Part shown: in pieces, positions 52,901 to 61,056 of the stretch
Layout: each line of letters starts with the position of its first letter
How positions within the stretch are numbered: the first letter of the stretch is position 1
Source of the DNA: Bryobacterales bacterium
GTDB lineage: Bacteria > Acidobacteriota > Terriglobia > Bryobacterales > Bryobacteraceae
Direction of reading: 5' to 3'
NCBI GenBank assembly: GCA_020854055.1
Contig: JADZGD010000149.1
Coordinates: 1-64,000 of the forward strand
Length of the DNA: 64,000 nucleotides
Position numbers and translations under genes: made by a program
The notes under the pieces: generated by a model
Told to the model about the DNA's origin: nothing
Databases searched by the model: none
What the model saw: the letters and a program-made list of their open reading frames with translations, nothing else

Positions 52901-53470
52901 TCACTCCTGTGCGGAGGGATCCCAACGCTTGGCCTGCTCCGGCGGCAAGCCGAGCAGGTCAAGCACCCGGTCCACGCTCTGATCCACCAGTTCATCAACT
53001 GTCCGCGGGTGATGGTAAAATCCCGGTACCGGAGGGCAGACGATCGCACCCATCTCCGCCAGAGCCACCATCGTGCGCAAGTGGCCCAGGTGCAGCGGCG
53101 TCTCGCGCACCATTAGAATCATCTTTCGATGTTCTTTGAGGATCACGTCCGCCGCTCGAATCATCAGGTTGGAACTGATCCCGCAGGCAATGGCCGACAT
53201 CGAGTGGATCGAGCAGGGCGCGATCACCATCGCATCGGTCAGAAACGAGCCACTGGCCAAACGGCAGCCGACATCTTCCACGGGATAACTGAAATGAGCC
53301 AATTGACGGACCTGCTGCGCTTTCATGCCGGTCTCGAGAAAGACAGTTCTTTCTGCTGCCCGCGAAAGAATCAGATGCGTCTCCGCTCCGCCGGTTTGCC
53401 GGAGCTTTGTGAGCAGCCGGATACCGTAGATCGAACCACTTGCTCCCGTAATTCCTACAACGACGCGCAC
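52901..53470 (-). CDS. ubiX: Flavin prenyltransferase UbiX
   Basis: UbiX makes prenylated FMN, the cofactor of UbiD-type decarboxylases. From GTG 53470 (AAAGGGAG five bases upstream) it has 189 residues, the normal length; upstream codons are not family-like. Motifs: VVVGITGASGSIYGIRLL, then VIAPCSIHSMSAIACGISSNLMIRAADVILKEHRKMILMVRETPLHLGHLRTM, and PPVPGFYHHP. First gene of the ubiX-pheA unit. No ubiD gene is nearby. Confidence 0.95.
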   Translation of the reverse strand: MRVVVGITGASGSIYGIRLLTKLRQTGGAETHLILSRAAERTVFLETGMKAQQVRQLAHFSYPVEDVGCRLASGSFLTDAMVIAPCSIHSMSAIACGISSNLMIRAADVILKEHRKMILMVRETPLHLGHLRTMVALAEMGAIVCPPVPGFYHHPRTVDELVDQSVDRVLDLLGLPPEQAKRWDPSAQE

Positions 53471-53639
53471 CTGTTCTCCCTTTGGAAAGATTTCTGTTCC
53501 GTTTTCAGAACAGATTCGGGCAGACAGCCCTTGCTCTTCAATTTTCTCACCGATATAATTCAATTTCCTGATTTCGATTGGTCTGCCACCGGAACTTGCC
53601 GCGGCCTGCCGTGCCGATCCGCCAGGAGAAAATCATAGC

Positions 53640-54422
53640 ATGGAGGACGCCGGCCAGAGGCTGAAACGCGTGCGGGAACGTTTGAACCTGCGCTATCGCG
53701 ACGTGGAGGAGGCCAGCCAGATCATCGCCGACCGGCGTGGAAACGACGAGTACGTCATCGCTCTCAGCCGGCTCGCCGATATCGAAAACAAAGGAACCGT
53801 CCCCAGTATTTTTCGGCTTTACACGCTGTGCGCTATCTACCGCCTGGATCTGCTGGAAGTGATCGACTGGTACGGCGTCGATGCCGGCAAACTCGCCGCC
53901 GATGCAATGGCCGTCCAGGTAAGCGCCACGCACCTGATTGATCTTTCTCCGCCCGAGGGCGCCGAGATCCGCTTTCCGATCTCTCTCGATCCCGGCGTCG
54001 ACCTGCGCAAGACGGCCTTTCTCAGCCGTCAGATTCAACGGTGGGGGAAATTGCCTCTGGCGCTGCTCGATGGCATGGACCTCAAGAATCACCGCTACGG
54101 ATTCATTGGAACCGAGGACTGGACAATGTACCCCCTGATTCAGCCCGGCTCGCTGGTGTTAATCGACGACACCAAGCGGAAACTCGTCACTTCGGGATGG
54201 ACCAACGAGTTCGAGCGTCCTATCTATTTCCTGGAGCACCGCAACGGATACCTGGCCGGCTGGTGCACACTGAGTGAGGACATGCTGATCGTTCACGCCC
54301 ATCCCGCCTCTTACTCCGACGTTACGATCTTCTCGTATCCTTCCGAGGTTGACATCATCGGGCAGATTACGGGTGTCGCCATGAGACTCGATCAGGGGCG
54401 CCGCCGCCGTGGCCGGTCTTGA
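53640..54422 (+). CDS. XRE-type transcriptional regulator with S24-like C-terminal domain
   Basis: A 260-residue DNA-binding protein. The HTH lies in residues ~5-75 (AGQRLKRVRERLNLRYRDVEEASQ, then FRLYTLCAIYRLDL). The C-terminal part (DWTMYPLIQPGSLVLIDDTKRK, RPIYFLEHRNGYLAGWCTL) has the fold of S24 proteases, as in LexA/CI, but the catalytic Ser-Met pair and Lys are not obvious, so it may be a sensing domain only. It starts 169 bases from, and divergent to, ubiX, and could regulate it (inference). Confidence 0.8.
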   Translation: MEDAGQRLKRVRERLNLRYRDVEEASQIIADRRGNDEYVIALSRLADIENKGTVPSIFRLYTLCAIYRLDLLEVIDWYGVDAGKLAADAMAVQVSATHLIDLSPPEGAEIRFPISLDPGVDLRKTAFLSRQIQRWGKLPLALLDGMDLKNHRYGFIGTEDWTMYPLIQPGSLVLIDDTKRKLVTSGWTNEFERPIYFLEHRNGYLAGWCTLSEDMLIVHAHPASYSDVTIFSYPSEVDIIGQITGVAMRLDQGRRRRGRS

Positions 54423-54426
54423 AGAC

Positions 54427-54885
54427 CTACTCTATATCCGGCCGCCGGACGCCATATTCCAGCCGGAGCAGTTCCAGTAACGCTTCAAAATCGGAGATAT
54501 AAAGCATCCGCTCGGGTTCGGACGCGCCCACCGGAATCAGATTGCGATACGGCGACAGGCTAAGCCATGCCTCCACCACCGAACGCCGGTCTTCCCCGAG
54601 TTCCAGCAGGTAGGTGTCCAGATCGGTCTTCTGCCTTTCGAGATCCTGGCTCAGCCACTCCGCAAACGCGTCGTCGTGACTGCACCGTAGAACCGAACTG
54701 GACTCGGCCCGTCCAAACACCTGCGCCAGGCCGTGGTGCAGATAGGAGCCCGTGTTGGAGTCCCGCAGCGAAGCCAGATAGACCAGCCTGCCGAAACGGG
54801 TCGGAATCTGGCTCAGTGTGTTGCGCCACAGGTCAGCCGCGGCGCCGCGGTTGAGCACTCCTTTGGGCTTGGCTGATCTCTTCAT
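54427..54885 (-). CDS. Conserved protein of unknown function
   Basis: A 152-residue cytoplasmic protein, basic at the N-terminus and acidic later. Segments RFGRLVYLASLRDSNTGSYLHHGL, DAFAEWLSQDLERQKTDLDTYL and WLSLSPYRNLIPVG look conserved. I do not recognise a named family. The gene faces the XRE regulator tail to tail, four bases apart. Confidence 0.7.
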   Translation of the reverse strand: MKRSAKPKGVLNRGAAADLWRNTLSQIPTRFGRLVYLASLRDSNTGSYLHHGLAQVFGRAESSSVLRCSHDDAFAEWLSQDLERQKTDLDTYLLELGEDRRSVVEAWLSLSPYRNLIPVGASEPERMLYISDFEALLELLRLEYGVRRPDIE

Positions 54886-54998
54886 AACACGTCGAGAGTC
54901 TCGTGCGACAACGAGATTATCAAGTTTCAGACGGAGCTACAAGCGGACTCGAACGCAGCCTGCCCGGGCTGCCCGGCCGGCAATTTCATCCGGATTTT

Positions 54999-55024
54999 AT
55001 CGCATACAGCGTATCGCATACAGC
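54999..55024. repeat. Tandem 14-bp direct repeat
   Basis: The unit ATCGCATACAGC is repeated exactly at 54999-55010 and 55013-55024 with a GT between. It lies in the ~270-base gap before the small exported peptide gene; the rest of that gap shows nothing I recognise. The repeat may be a regulatory site or just slippage. Confidence 0.6.
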
Positions 55025-55155
55025 GGGCTGGTTCGACATTTGTTCTGAAAATCGAAAAGTTTTCCCTGCAATCTCCATTTTCGCCGGCCGGCCTTTACGC
55101 TAGGCCATGGGTTGAACAAACCCGTGACTAGAAAAATTTTCAGGAGAGATTGGAA

Positions 55156-55269
55156 ATGTTGAAGAAAGCGTTGATCATTCTTATGCTGGCGCTGCCGCTG
55201 GTTGTGGTAGCAGGAGGGCATGACCCCGAACCGGAATGCTGGCCCTGCGGCGCAGTCGCGGTGCGATGA
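55156..55269 (+). CDS. Very small putative exported peptide (37 aa)
   Basis: A short frame with good support: AGGAGA about nine bases before the ATG, a basic start (MLKKA), a hydrophobic signal (LIILMLALPLVVVAGG) and a 17-residue mature part containing CWPC. No family known to me. The next hairpin (55286-55320) may terminate it. It could be a toxin-like or regulatory peptide, or simply non-functional. Confidence 0.45.
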   Translation: MLKKALIILMLALPLVVVAGGHDPEPECWPCGAVAVR

Positions 55270-55285
55270 TCATGATCGGAACTGC

Positions 55286-55320
55286 CATGCCCCGCGTCTT
55301 CAACGCCGGCACGGGGCATG
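55286..55320. terminator. Hairpin between the small peptide gene and the isomerase gene
   Basis: A 9-bp stem (CATGCCCCG at 55286-55294 and its complement at 55312-55320) with a 17-base loop lies between convergent genes. There is no T-run on either side, so it is at best a weak terminator. Confidence 0.4.
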
Positions 55321-55342
55321 CGCAAATCCGAACCGCCTGCGA

Positions 55343-56179
55343 TCACCGCAGCCGCTTCAACAGATCAACGGCCATCCGCACGTCCTGCCTCCATTGCTCG
55401 GGCGACTGTCCTTCCCGCTCGATATTCAACGTCCCGCGGTAACCGATCTCCTTCAGCGTGGCGATGAAATTCGCCATCCCCACCGATCCCGCGCCTAGCG
55501 GCCGCTCGGCGCCCAGCGCCCCGGGAACACCCATCGGCGGCCAATCACCATCCTTGCAATGTACGCTGACCAATTCGCCGGCCAGCATCCCTACTGCCTC
55601 GATGGGGTCTCCCGTCCCATAAAGAATCATGTTCGCCGGATCGAAGTTGATCTTCAGATTCGGCCGCTCCACGTCGCGCAGGAAGTTCAGGAGCACGCCC
55701 GCCGGTTCCTGTCCCGTTTCAAGAGCGAACGTCTGGTTGTGCCGGGCACAGTAGTCGCACACACGGCGCACCATGGCGCGCACCGCTACGTAATCGGCTG
55801 CATTCTTGTCTTCTGGGACAAAGCCGATGTGACACGCCACGCCGGGCACGCCCAGTTCAGCGGCAAAGCCGCTCACCTCGTAGGTCCTTTGCTCGCGCTC
55901 CTCCCGCGTCGCCGGGGGGATGAAACCGACCGTGCGCTGCACGGTGGGAATATCGGCGTAGTCTTCGCCGATGTAGGCACAGAAGGCCGTCACCAGCGTG
56001 AACTCTTCGCTCTGCAGCGCGCTCCGCCAGGCCGCGGCGGCGCCGGCCAGGGGCGTATCGCCGGCGATTCCCAGTTGACCCGAACGCACGCCGAAACTCT
56101 TTATTTCACGAACTGTCGCCAGCGGGTCGCGTCCCGCCCAGAACATTACGCCGATTTCCAAATCCGCTAGAGGTTGCAT
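55343..56179 (-). CDS. Sugar phosphate isomerase/epimerase family protein (xylose isomerase-like TIM barrel)
   Basis: A 278-residue AP-endonuclease/xylose isomerase-type TIM barrel. The start is ATG 56179, which overlaps the upstream oxidoreductase gene by 13 bases; earlier codons are a shadow. Metal-site segments are FALETGQEP (Glu), LKINFDPANMI (Asp), VSVHCKDG (His, Lys, Asp) and TLNIERE (Glu). Commonly paired with a Gfo/Idh/MocA oxidoreductase in inositol or rare sugar pathways, as here. Confidence 0.88.
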   Translation of the reverse strand: MQPLADLEIGVMFWAGRDPLATVREIKSFGVRSGQLGIAGDTPLAGAAAAWRSALQSEEFTLVTAFCAYIGEDYADIPTVQRTVGFIPPATREEREQRTYEVSGFAAELGVPGVACHIGFVPEDKNAADYVAVRAMVRRVCDYCARHNQTFALETGQEPAGVLLNFLRDVERPNLKINFDPANMILYGTGDPIEAVGMLAGELVSVHCKDGDWPPMGVPGALGAERPLGAGSVGMANFIATLKEIGYRGTLNIEREGQSPEQWRQDVRMAVDLLKRLR

Positions 56180-57183
56180 TCGATTCTTTCTCCGTTCCTG
56201 GTTCTGGCCTCTACCATCAGTTGAGTCAACTTCACCGCCGCCGCCGAATCCTCGGGCGAACATCGCTCGGGTTTCGAGCCGCTGCGCACGCAATCCAAAA
56301 AGTAGGCGACTTCCGCCTGGTAGCCGTCGGTTTCCGGCATCTCCAGCATCTTCACTTCTCCTTGCGCGTCATAGAGCGCCGGTGGTCTTCCGGCCGAGCT
56401 GAATTCCACCGTGCCGCCATCGGCGACGACGGTGTATTCCATCGAGAACGGATAGGCCTTCGGATGATGCCAGCCGCCGGTGACGGTCACCGATGCGATG
56501 TTGCGATAGTGCAGTTGAGCGGTAATGAAATCCACGCCGGCGGCTAGATTTTCGTAACCCCAGGCGCTGACGGCCACCGGCTTGCCGAACAAGTAAAGGC
56601 ACATGTCCACGTCGTGGATCAGCAGGTCGAATACTCCACCCCCGCTCCGGCTCGAATCGGCGCTCCAACCGGACCAGGCGGGCGCGGCGCAGCGGCGCCG
56701 CAGGATCGCGCTGCGCACCGCCCCCAGATGCTTTCCGCGGATCAAAGTGGCCAGCGGTACATAGGCCGGAAAGAACCGCAAGACCTGGGCGGTCATCACC
56801 AGCTTGCCTGTCTCCCGAGCCACAGCCAGCACCTGGTCGGCATCTTTTCCGTTGAGCGCCAGAGGCTTTTCGATCAGCACGTGTTTGCCCGCCCGCAGAG
56901 CGGCAATGGCCGCGGGCGCGTGCAGATCGGTCGGCAGGCAGATGTCCAGCACCTCCGCCACCGGGTCCAGCACTGCATCTTCCCACCGCAGGTAGCGATT
57001 CATTGCCGAGAAGTCGTATTTTTCGCCCGGTCCGCCGATATTGCCCTGCACGCCGCTCAAGTCTCCGCTGAGGCGCACCGGATCGTCGCTCGCCACGGCC
57101 ACCAGTTCCGCGTCGGGCACCTGCCGCAACGCTTTAATGTGAGTACTGCCCATGAATCCAAGTCCGAGGACACCGATTTTCAT
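56167..57183 (-). CDS. Gfo/Idh/MocA family NAD(P)-dependent oxidoreductase
   Basis: A 338-residue sugar dehydrogenase type. From ATG 57183: Rossmann motif VLGLGFMGSTHIKAL, then the EKP motif (HVLIEKPLALN) and a C-terminal beta-sheet domain (GGGVFDLLIHDVDMCLYLFG with the conserved DxxxH-like HD). Substrate is not readable; the next gene is a sugar isomerase, so both probably act on one sugar or cyclitol. TACAAT just upstream (57193-57198 on the minus strand) may be a -10 element. Confidence 0.92.
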   Translation of the reverse strand: MKIGVLGLGFMGSTHIKALRQVPDAELVAVASDDPVRLSGDLSGVQGNIGGPGEKYDFSAMNRYLRWEDAVLDPVAEVLDICLPTDLHAPAAIAALRAGKHVLIEKPLALNGKDADQVLAVARETGKLVMTAQVLRFFPAYVPLATLIRGKHLGAVRSAILRRRCAAPAWSGWSADSSRSGGGVFDLLIHDVDMCLYLFGKPVAVSAWGYENLAAGVDFITAQLHYRNIASVTVTGGWHHPKAYPFSMEYTVVADGGTVEFSSAGRPPALYDAQGEVKMLEMPETDGYQAEVAYFLDCVRSGSKPERCSPEDSAAAVKLTQLMVEARTRNGERIECNL

Positions 57184-57242
57184 AGCAGCATGATTGTAGC
57201 AGACGGGTCCGCTGCAACATTCTCGGCGCGCGGCGGTGGCGG

Positions 57243-57857
57243 CTACAAGCTCAGATCGACGACATCGAAGCGGAACCGCTCCGGCGGAAGCGAGGCGATG
57301 GGCCCCGGTGTCAGGGCGGTCCAGGTATGGTAGGCCGTAGCCGCCAGCGGCGATTTGAGGTAGAAAAGAAACTGGTCGGAAAAACAACCGATCGGCGGCG
57401 GCTGGCGGAATGTCAACCGGAAACCCACGGCGCGATCCAGGTCCACCCCGTCGTGCGGCACGGCCTTGTCGGCCAGCAGGCCAATGAAACTGGCCCGGCC
57501 GGCATGCGGCCAGACGTCGGCGCGCAGCAGGTTACGCAGTTCCAGCCGGGTGTCGAAGGTGATCTCGCACTGGCGAATCCACTCCACGATCGCGTCACCC
57601 CAACGCCAGTGTTCGAGTAGCCCAGCATACTGTTCCACCAGGTTGATGGCCAGGTCCATCCGGCGGCGCTCCAGGCTGGCGTAGTCTTCGAGCGGCAGGC
57701 CGGCGATCACGTTCTCGCTATCGACGATGCTCTCGGCCATCGCCACCACGTTTTCGAAGCTGCGCGCGCCGGGCCGGGTCCGCACCATCAACGGAGGAAG
57801 TACGTGCTGGCGGTCGCCCGGAATCTCCACGAACTTCCGGTCACCCAAAATCTCCAT
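57243..57857 (-). CDS. Conserved protein of unknown function
   Basis: A 204-residue protein, ATG at 57857 with AGAGGTCC upstream. Contains FVEIPGDRQHVLPPLMVRTRPGARSFENVVAMAESIVDSENVIAGLPLEDYASLERRRMDLAINLVEQY and later DLDRAVGFRLTFRQPPPIGCFSDQFLFYLKSPL. No signal peptide or membrane helix. Not recognised. It may be transcribed with the oxidoreductase gene 59 bases downstream. Confidence 0.65.
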   Translation of the reverse strand: MEILGDRKFVEIPGDRQHVLPPLMVRTRPGARSFENVVAMAESIVDSENVIAGLPLEDYASLERRRMDLAINLVEQYAGLLEHWRWGDAIVEWIRQCEITFDTRLELRNLLRADVWPHAGRASFIGLLADKAVPHDGVDLDRAVGFRLTFRQPPPIGCFSDQFLFYLKSPLAATAYHTWTALTPGPIASLPPERFRFDVVDLSL

Positions 57858-57943
57858 AACCGGACCTCTCTCAAGACAACGACGTGCCTTTGTGAAAACA
57901 CGTTACCTGCCGGGGCCGGTTGCTAAACTAGAGGAACAAAGCC

Positions 57944-58900
57944 TTGAACAATAGCGTTTTGCCGTCAGCTACCCAAGCCGCCTCCGATCTGGCGATCGAC
58001 GCCCGCCTTCTGACCAAAGTCTACTCGAGCCGCATTTCGCGGCGGCGCGTCCGGGCCGTCGATGGGATCAGCCTGCAGGTTGCGGCGGGAATCACCTTTG
58101 GCCTGCTGGGCCCCAATGGCGCTGGCAAGACAACCTTTGTGAAGATGCTGCTCTCGGCCGTCCGTCCCACCTCTGGTTCGGTCTGTCTGTTCGGGCGCGA
58201 TGCAAACGACGCCTCGGCACGCCGGCCGGTTGGCTATTTGCCGGAAAATCATCGCTTCCCAACTTATCTGACGGGCTCCGGGATGCTCGATTTCTATGGC
58301 GCGCTCTCGGGCATGGAGAGTTCCGCCAGACGGCGCCGGATCCCCGAATTGCTCGCTCTGACCGGACTCGACAACTGGGGAAGCGTCCGCATCGGGAAGT
58401 ACTCCAAAGGGATGCTGCAGCGCCTGGGACTGGCGCAGGCGCTGATGCACCAGCCCTCGCTGCTCATTCTCGACGAACCCACGGACGGCGTCGACCCCGT
58501 GGGCCGGCGCCAGATCCGCGAAATTCTCACCGAACTGGAGCGGCGGGGAGTGACGATTTTCATCAACTCCCACCAGTTGGCGGAGGTTGAACTATTCTGC
58601 CGCGAGGTGGCGATTCTCGAGAGGGGGAGGCTCGCGCTCAGCGGCGCGGTGAAGGATCTGACGGTGGGAAAGGGATTCAAACTGACGGCCGTCCGGGTAC
58701 CGGACCCGGTTCGCGCCCAGCTGAACGAGTCGGCAACCGCCGTCTGGTCGAGCGACGGCGTGGTGGGGTTCCAGTTTGCGGACCGGGCGGCGGTCAACCG
58801 GGCGATCGACCTGCTCCGCGCGGCCACCTGCGAGATTCAATCGCTCGAACCGGCGGCCAGCACGCTCGAGGACGTCTTTGTGAGAACGATCCATGGATAG
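57944..58900 (+). CDS. ABC transporter ATP-binding protein
   Basis: A 318-residue ATPase of an ABC-2 type exporter. The start is TTG 57944, supported by GAGGAA nine bases upstream. Walker A is GPNGAGKTT (56-64), the signature is YSKGMLQRLGLAQAL, and Walker B with the D-loop is LLILDEPTDGVDP, then NSHQLAEVE with the H-loop histidine. A C-terminal domain of ~90 residues follows. It overlaps the permease gene by eight bases. Confidence 0.93.
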   Translation: MNNSVLPSATQAASDLAIDARLLTKVYSSRISRRRVRAVDGISLQVAAGITFGLLGPNGAGKTTFVKMLLSAVRPTSGSVCLFGRDANDASARRPVGYLPENHRFPTYLTGSGMLDFYGALSGMESSARRRRIPELLALTGLDNWGSVRIGKYSKGMLQRLGLAQALMHQPSLLILDEPTDGVDPVGRRQIREILTELERRGVTIFINSHQLAEVELFCREVAILERGRLALSGAVKDLTVGKGFKLTAVRVPDPVRAQLNESATAVWSSDGVVGFQFADRAAVNRAIDLLRAATCEIQSLEPAASTLEDVFVRTIHG

Positions 58901-59732
58901 ACAGGAGCGCATCACTTTGTTGGCGCTGATCGCCGATACGTTCCGTGAAGCGCTGGCCCGCAAGATCTTCTGGGGACTATTCGGCCTCTCCACGCTGATC
59001 ATCCTGTTTTTCCTTTTCCTGATGAAGATCGACGTGGCTCAAGGGGCGCTCGCCACGCTCAGCCTGTTCGGGCAGACCAGCGGCCGGCAGGTGGATGCGG
59101 CACGGCTGGTGCGGCAGTTCCAGGCGGGCATCGCCACGTTCCTCTATACGTGGGGCATGTTCCTGTCCGCTTTCGCTTCGGCCGGCCTGGTGCCCAGTGT
59201 TCTCGAACCGGGCCGGATCGAACTGCTGATCTCCAAGCCAGTGGCGCGTTGGAAGATTCTGCTCGGACGCTATGCCGGCAACGTGCTGTTGATCGGTCTG
59301 AACGCGGCCTACCTGGTGCTGGGCGTATGGCTGATCTTAGGAGCAAAGACGGGCATCTGGATAACCGGCTTTCTGTGGACCATTGCCAGCACCACGTTCG
59401 TCTTCGCCGTTCTGCTTTCGGTGGTGCTGCTGATCGGGGTCCTGTTTGAGAGCGCGGCACTGGCCATCATGGTTACGGCCGGGTTGATGATTCTGAGCCC
59501 GTTGCTGGCCCAGACCCGCCTGATGGACCGGCTGCTCTCCTCCGGGTGGACGAGATGGCTGTGGACGGCATTCTATAACTGTCTGCCGAAGATATACGAT
59601 TTGGGACATATGACATTGGACGTCGTGCAGGGAAATCCGGCCTGGAACTGGTTTGCCGTGTGGAGTTCGGCGTTGTTTGCCATCCTGATGCTGGGACTGG
59701 GAATGGTTGTCTTTGCGAGGCGGGATTACTGA
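58893..59732 (+). CDS. ABC-2 type permease
   Basis: A 279-residue inner-membrane protein with about six helices (first IFWGLFGLSTLIILFFLFLM). It has the common ABC-2 pattern SFASAGLVPSVLEPGRIELLISKPVARWKILLGRY. It forms the channel with the upstream ATPase; the cargo is unknown. Its stop shares a base with the start of the next gene. Confidence 0.88.
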   Translation: MDRQERITLLALIADTFREALARKIFWGLFGLSTLIILFFLFLMKIDVAQGALATLSLFGQTSGRQVDAARLVRQFQAGIATFLYTWGMFLSAFASAGLVPSVLEPGRIELLISKPVARWKILLGRYAGNVLLIGLNAAYLVLGVWLILGAKTGIWITGFLWTIASTTFVFAVLLSVVLLIGVLFESAALAIMVTAGLMILSPLLAQTRLMDRLLSSGWTRWLWTAFYNCLPKIYDLGHMTLDVVQGNPAWNWFAVWSSALFAILMLGLGMVVFARRDY

Positions 59733-60688
59733 TGCGGTATCCGGCCTGTGTGATCAGCCTGCTGTTTCTACTGGCCGCCGGTTGCGGCGCCCGGCGGGAA
59801 ACTGCCTTGAAGGTGGATCCGGAATTGCTGGCAATGGTGCCCGCCGACACCGTCACCCTTCTGGGCGTGAAGGTGGACCAGGTGCGGAGCGCGCCCGTCT
59901 ACAGAAAATACGGGCCGCGCCTGGAGGGAAGCTGGGTGGGGACATTTCAGGCCCGTACCGGCCTTGACCCGCACCGGAACGTCCGCGAGGTTGTGGGCGC
60001 GATCAGGGACGAGCACTCGCTGCTGCTGGTACGGGGAAACTTCGGCCATCAACCCGGCTTTCAGTCCCCGATGCCACAACCGGATGCCCGGCGATTCGAC
60101 TACAAAGGCCACACGCTGATCGGCTCGGAAAAGGCCGCCATCACCATTCTGAATTCCAGTACCCTGGCCGCCGGGCACGCGCCGGCGCTGCGCCAGATGA
60201 TCGACCGCCGCGGGCGGACCGAAGGCCCCTCACAGGCCCTGCTCGCCGCGATCGGCAAGGTTCCGGGTGGCAGTCAGATCTGGATCGCATCCACTGCCGG
60301 ACCAGCCGCGGCGGCGGCCCGTGTTTCCGGGCAGGAACAGACTCCCCAACTGGCGGTCTACTTGGATTCGGTACGGTCCTACTACGGCGGGGTATCGCTG
60401 CGGGACGGACTGTCGGTAGAAGGCAGAGTGGAGTGTGCTACACCGGGTGACGCGGGCAATCTGGCGCGGATCGCCAAAACCCTGGTGGGGCTGGGGCGCC
60501 TGAATGTACCGGATCATCAACCGGAGTTGCTGCGATTCTTCGACGGCATCCGGGTGGACCAGGAACAATCGAGCGTGCTGATACGGATCCAGGCCGATGA
60601 GGCCGGCTTCGAGAAGGCCGTGGAGTTTCTGACCAGGGAGAGCGGCGGCGCGGGCGTTATGCCTTCGATCCCCGGCCTTCTGCGGTGA
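59732..60688 (+). CDS. Lipoprotein of unknown function linked to the ABC exporter
   Basis: A 318-residue protein from ATG 59732 (TGATG overlap with the permease). The lipobox LLFLLAAGC makes Cys18 the lipidation site. The mature part starts KVDPELLAMVPADTVTLLGVKVDQVRSAPVYRKYG, a pattern seen in exported acidobacterial proteins about the surface of a threshold-like beta domain. Function unknown; the context suggests a role with the exporter. Its end overlaps the ferredoxin gene on the other strand by 32 bases. Confidence 0.72.
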   Translation: MRYPACVISLLFLLAAGCGARRETALKVDPELLAMVPADTVTLLGVKVDQVRSAPVYRKYGPRLEGSWVGTFQARTGLDPHRNVREVVGAIRDEHSLLLVRGNFGHQPGFQSPMPQPDARRFDYKGHTLIGSEKAAITILNSSTLAAGHAPALRQMIDRRGRTEGPSQALLAAIGKVPGGSQIWIASTAGPAAAAARVSGQEQTPQLAVYLDSVRSYYGGVSLRDGLSVEGRVECATPGDAGNLARIAKTLVGLGRLNVPDHQPELLRFFDGIRVDQEQSSVLIRIQADEAGFEKAVEFLTRESGGAGVMPSIPGLLR

Positions 60689-61037
60689 GCGCGCCGGACT
60701 CGCCGGCGTAGTTGCGATTCCAATCCGGAATCGTCACCACCACGTCACCCAGCACGACGCTCTGGCAAGCCAGCCGGGAATGCAGCGTCAGCCCGGCGGC
60801 GAGATCCAGCCGATCCGCCTCCTCCTCTTCCATGGGGGAGAGCTGGTCGTCGCCCCGGCTGACAATGACGTGGCAGGCCGTGCAGGCGCAGTGGCCGCCG
60901 CAAGCATGGTCGAGGGGGATACCGAAGCCTATCGCCACATCGAGCAACGACCCCGGACGGCCGTGGCCGCTATGGGGCAGCGCGCCCGGTACGTACTCCA
61001 CGGTGACGCCGGCCGGCAGGAATGTGACTTGAGGCAT
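60657..61037 (-). CDS. 2Fe-2S ferredoxin
   Basis: A 126-residue ferredoxin of the adrenodoxin/Isc type: cluster ligands C46, C52, C55 and C91 in HACGGHCACTACHVIV and SRLACQSVV (spacing C-x5-C-x2-C). PLDHACGG is the usual loop. It is longer at the C-terminus than most. It may serve iron-sulfur assembly or a P450/dioxygenase; nothing nearby decides which. Confidence 0.92.
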   Translation of the reverse strand: MPQVTFLPAGVTVEYVPGALPHSGHGRPGSLLDVAIGFGIPLDHACGGHCACTACHVIVSRGDDQLSPMEEEEADRLDLAAGLTLHSRLACQSVVLGDVVVTIPDWNRNYAGESGALTAEGRGSKA

Positions 61038-61056
61038 GGGCGGACGCCGGTCGAGA

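Noticed and set aside
54999-55024. Tandem 14-bp repeat as the start of a CRISPR array
   Set aside because: Only two units, no spacers of regular length and no cas genes.
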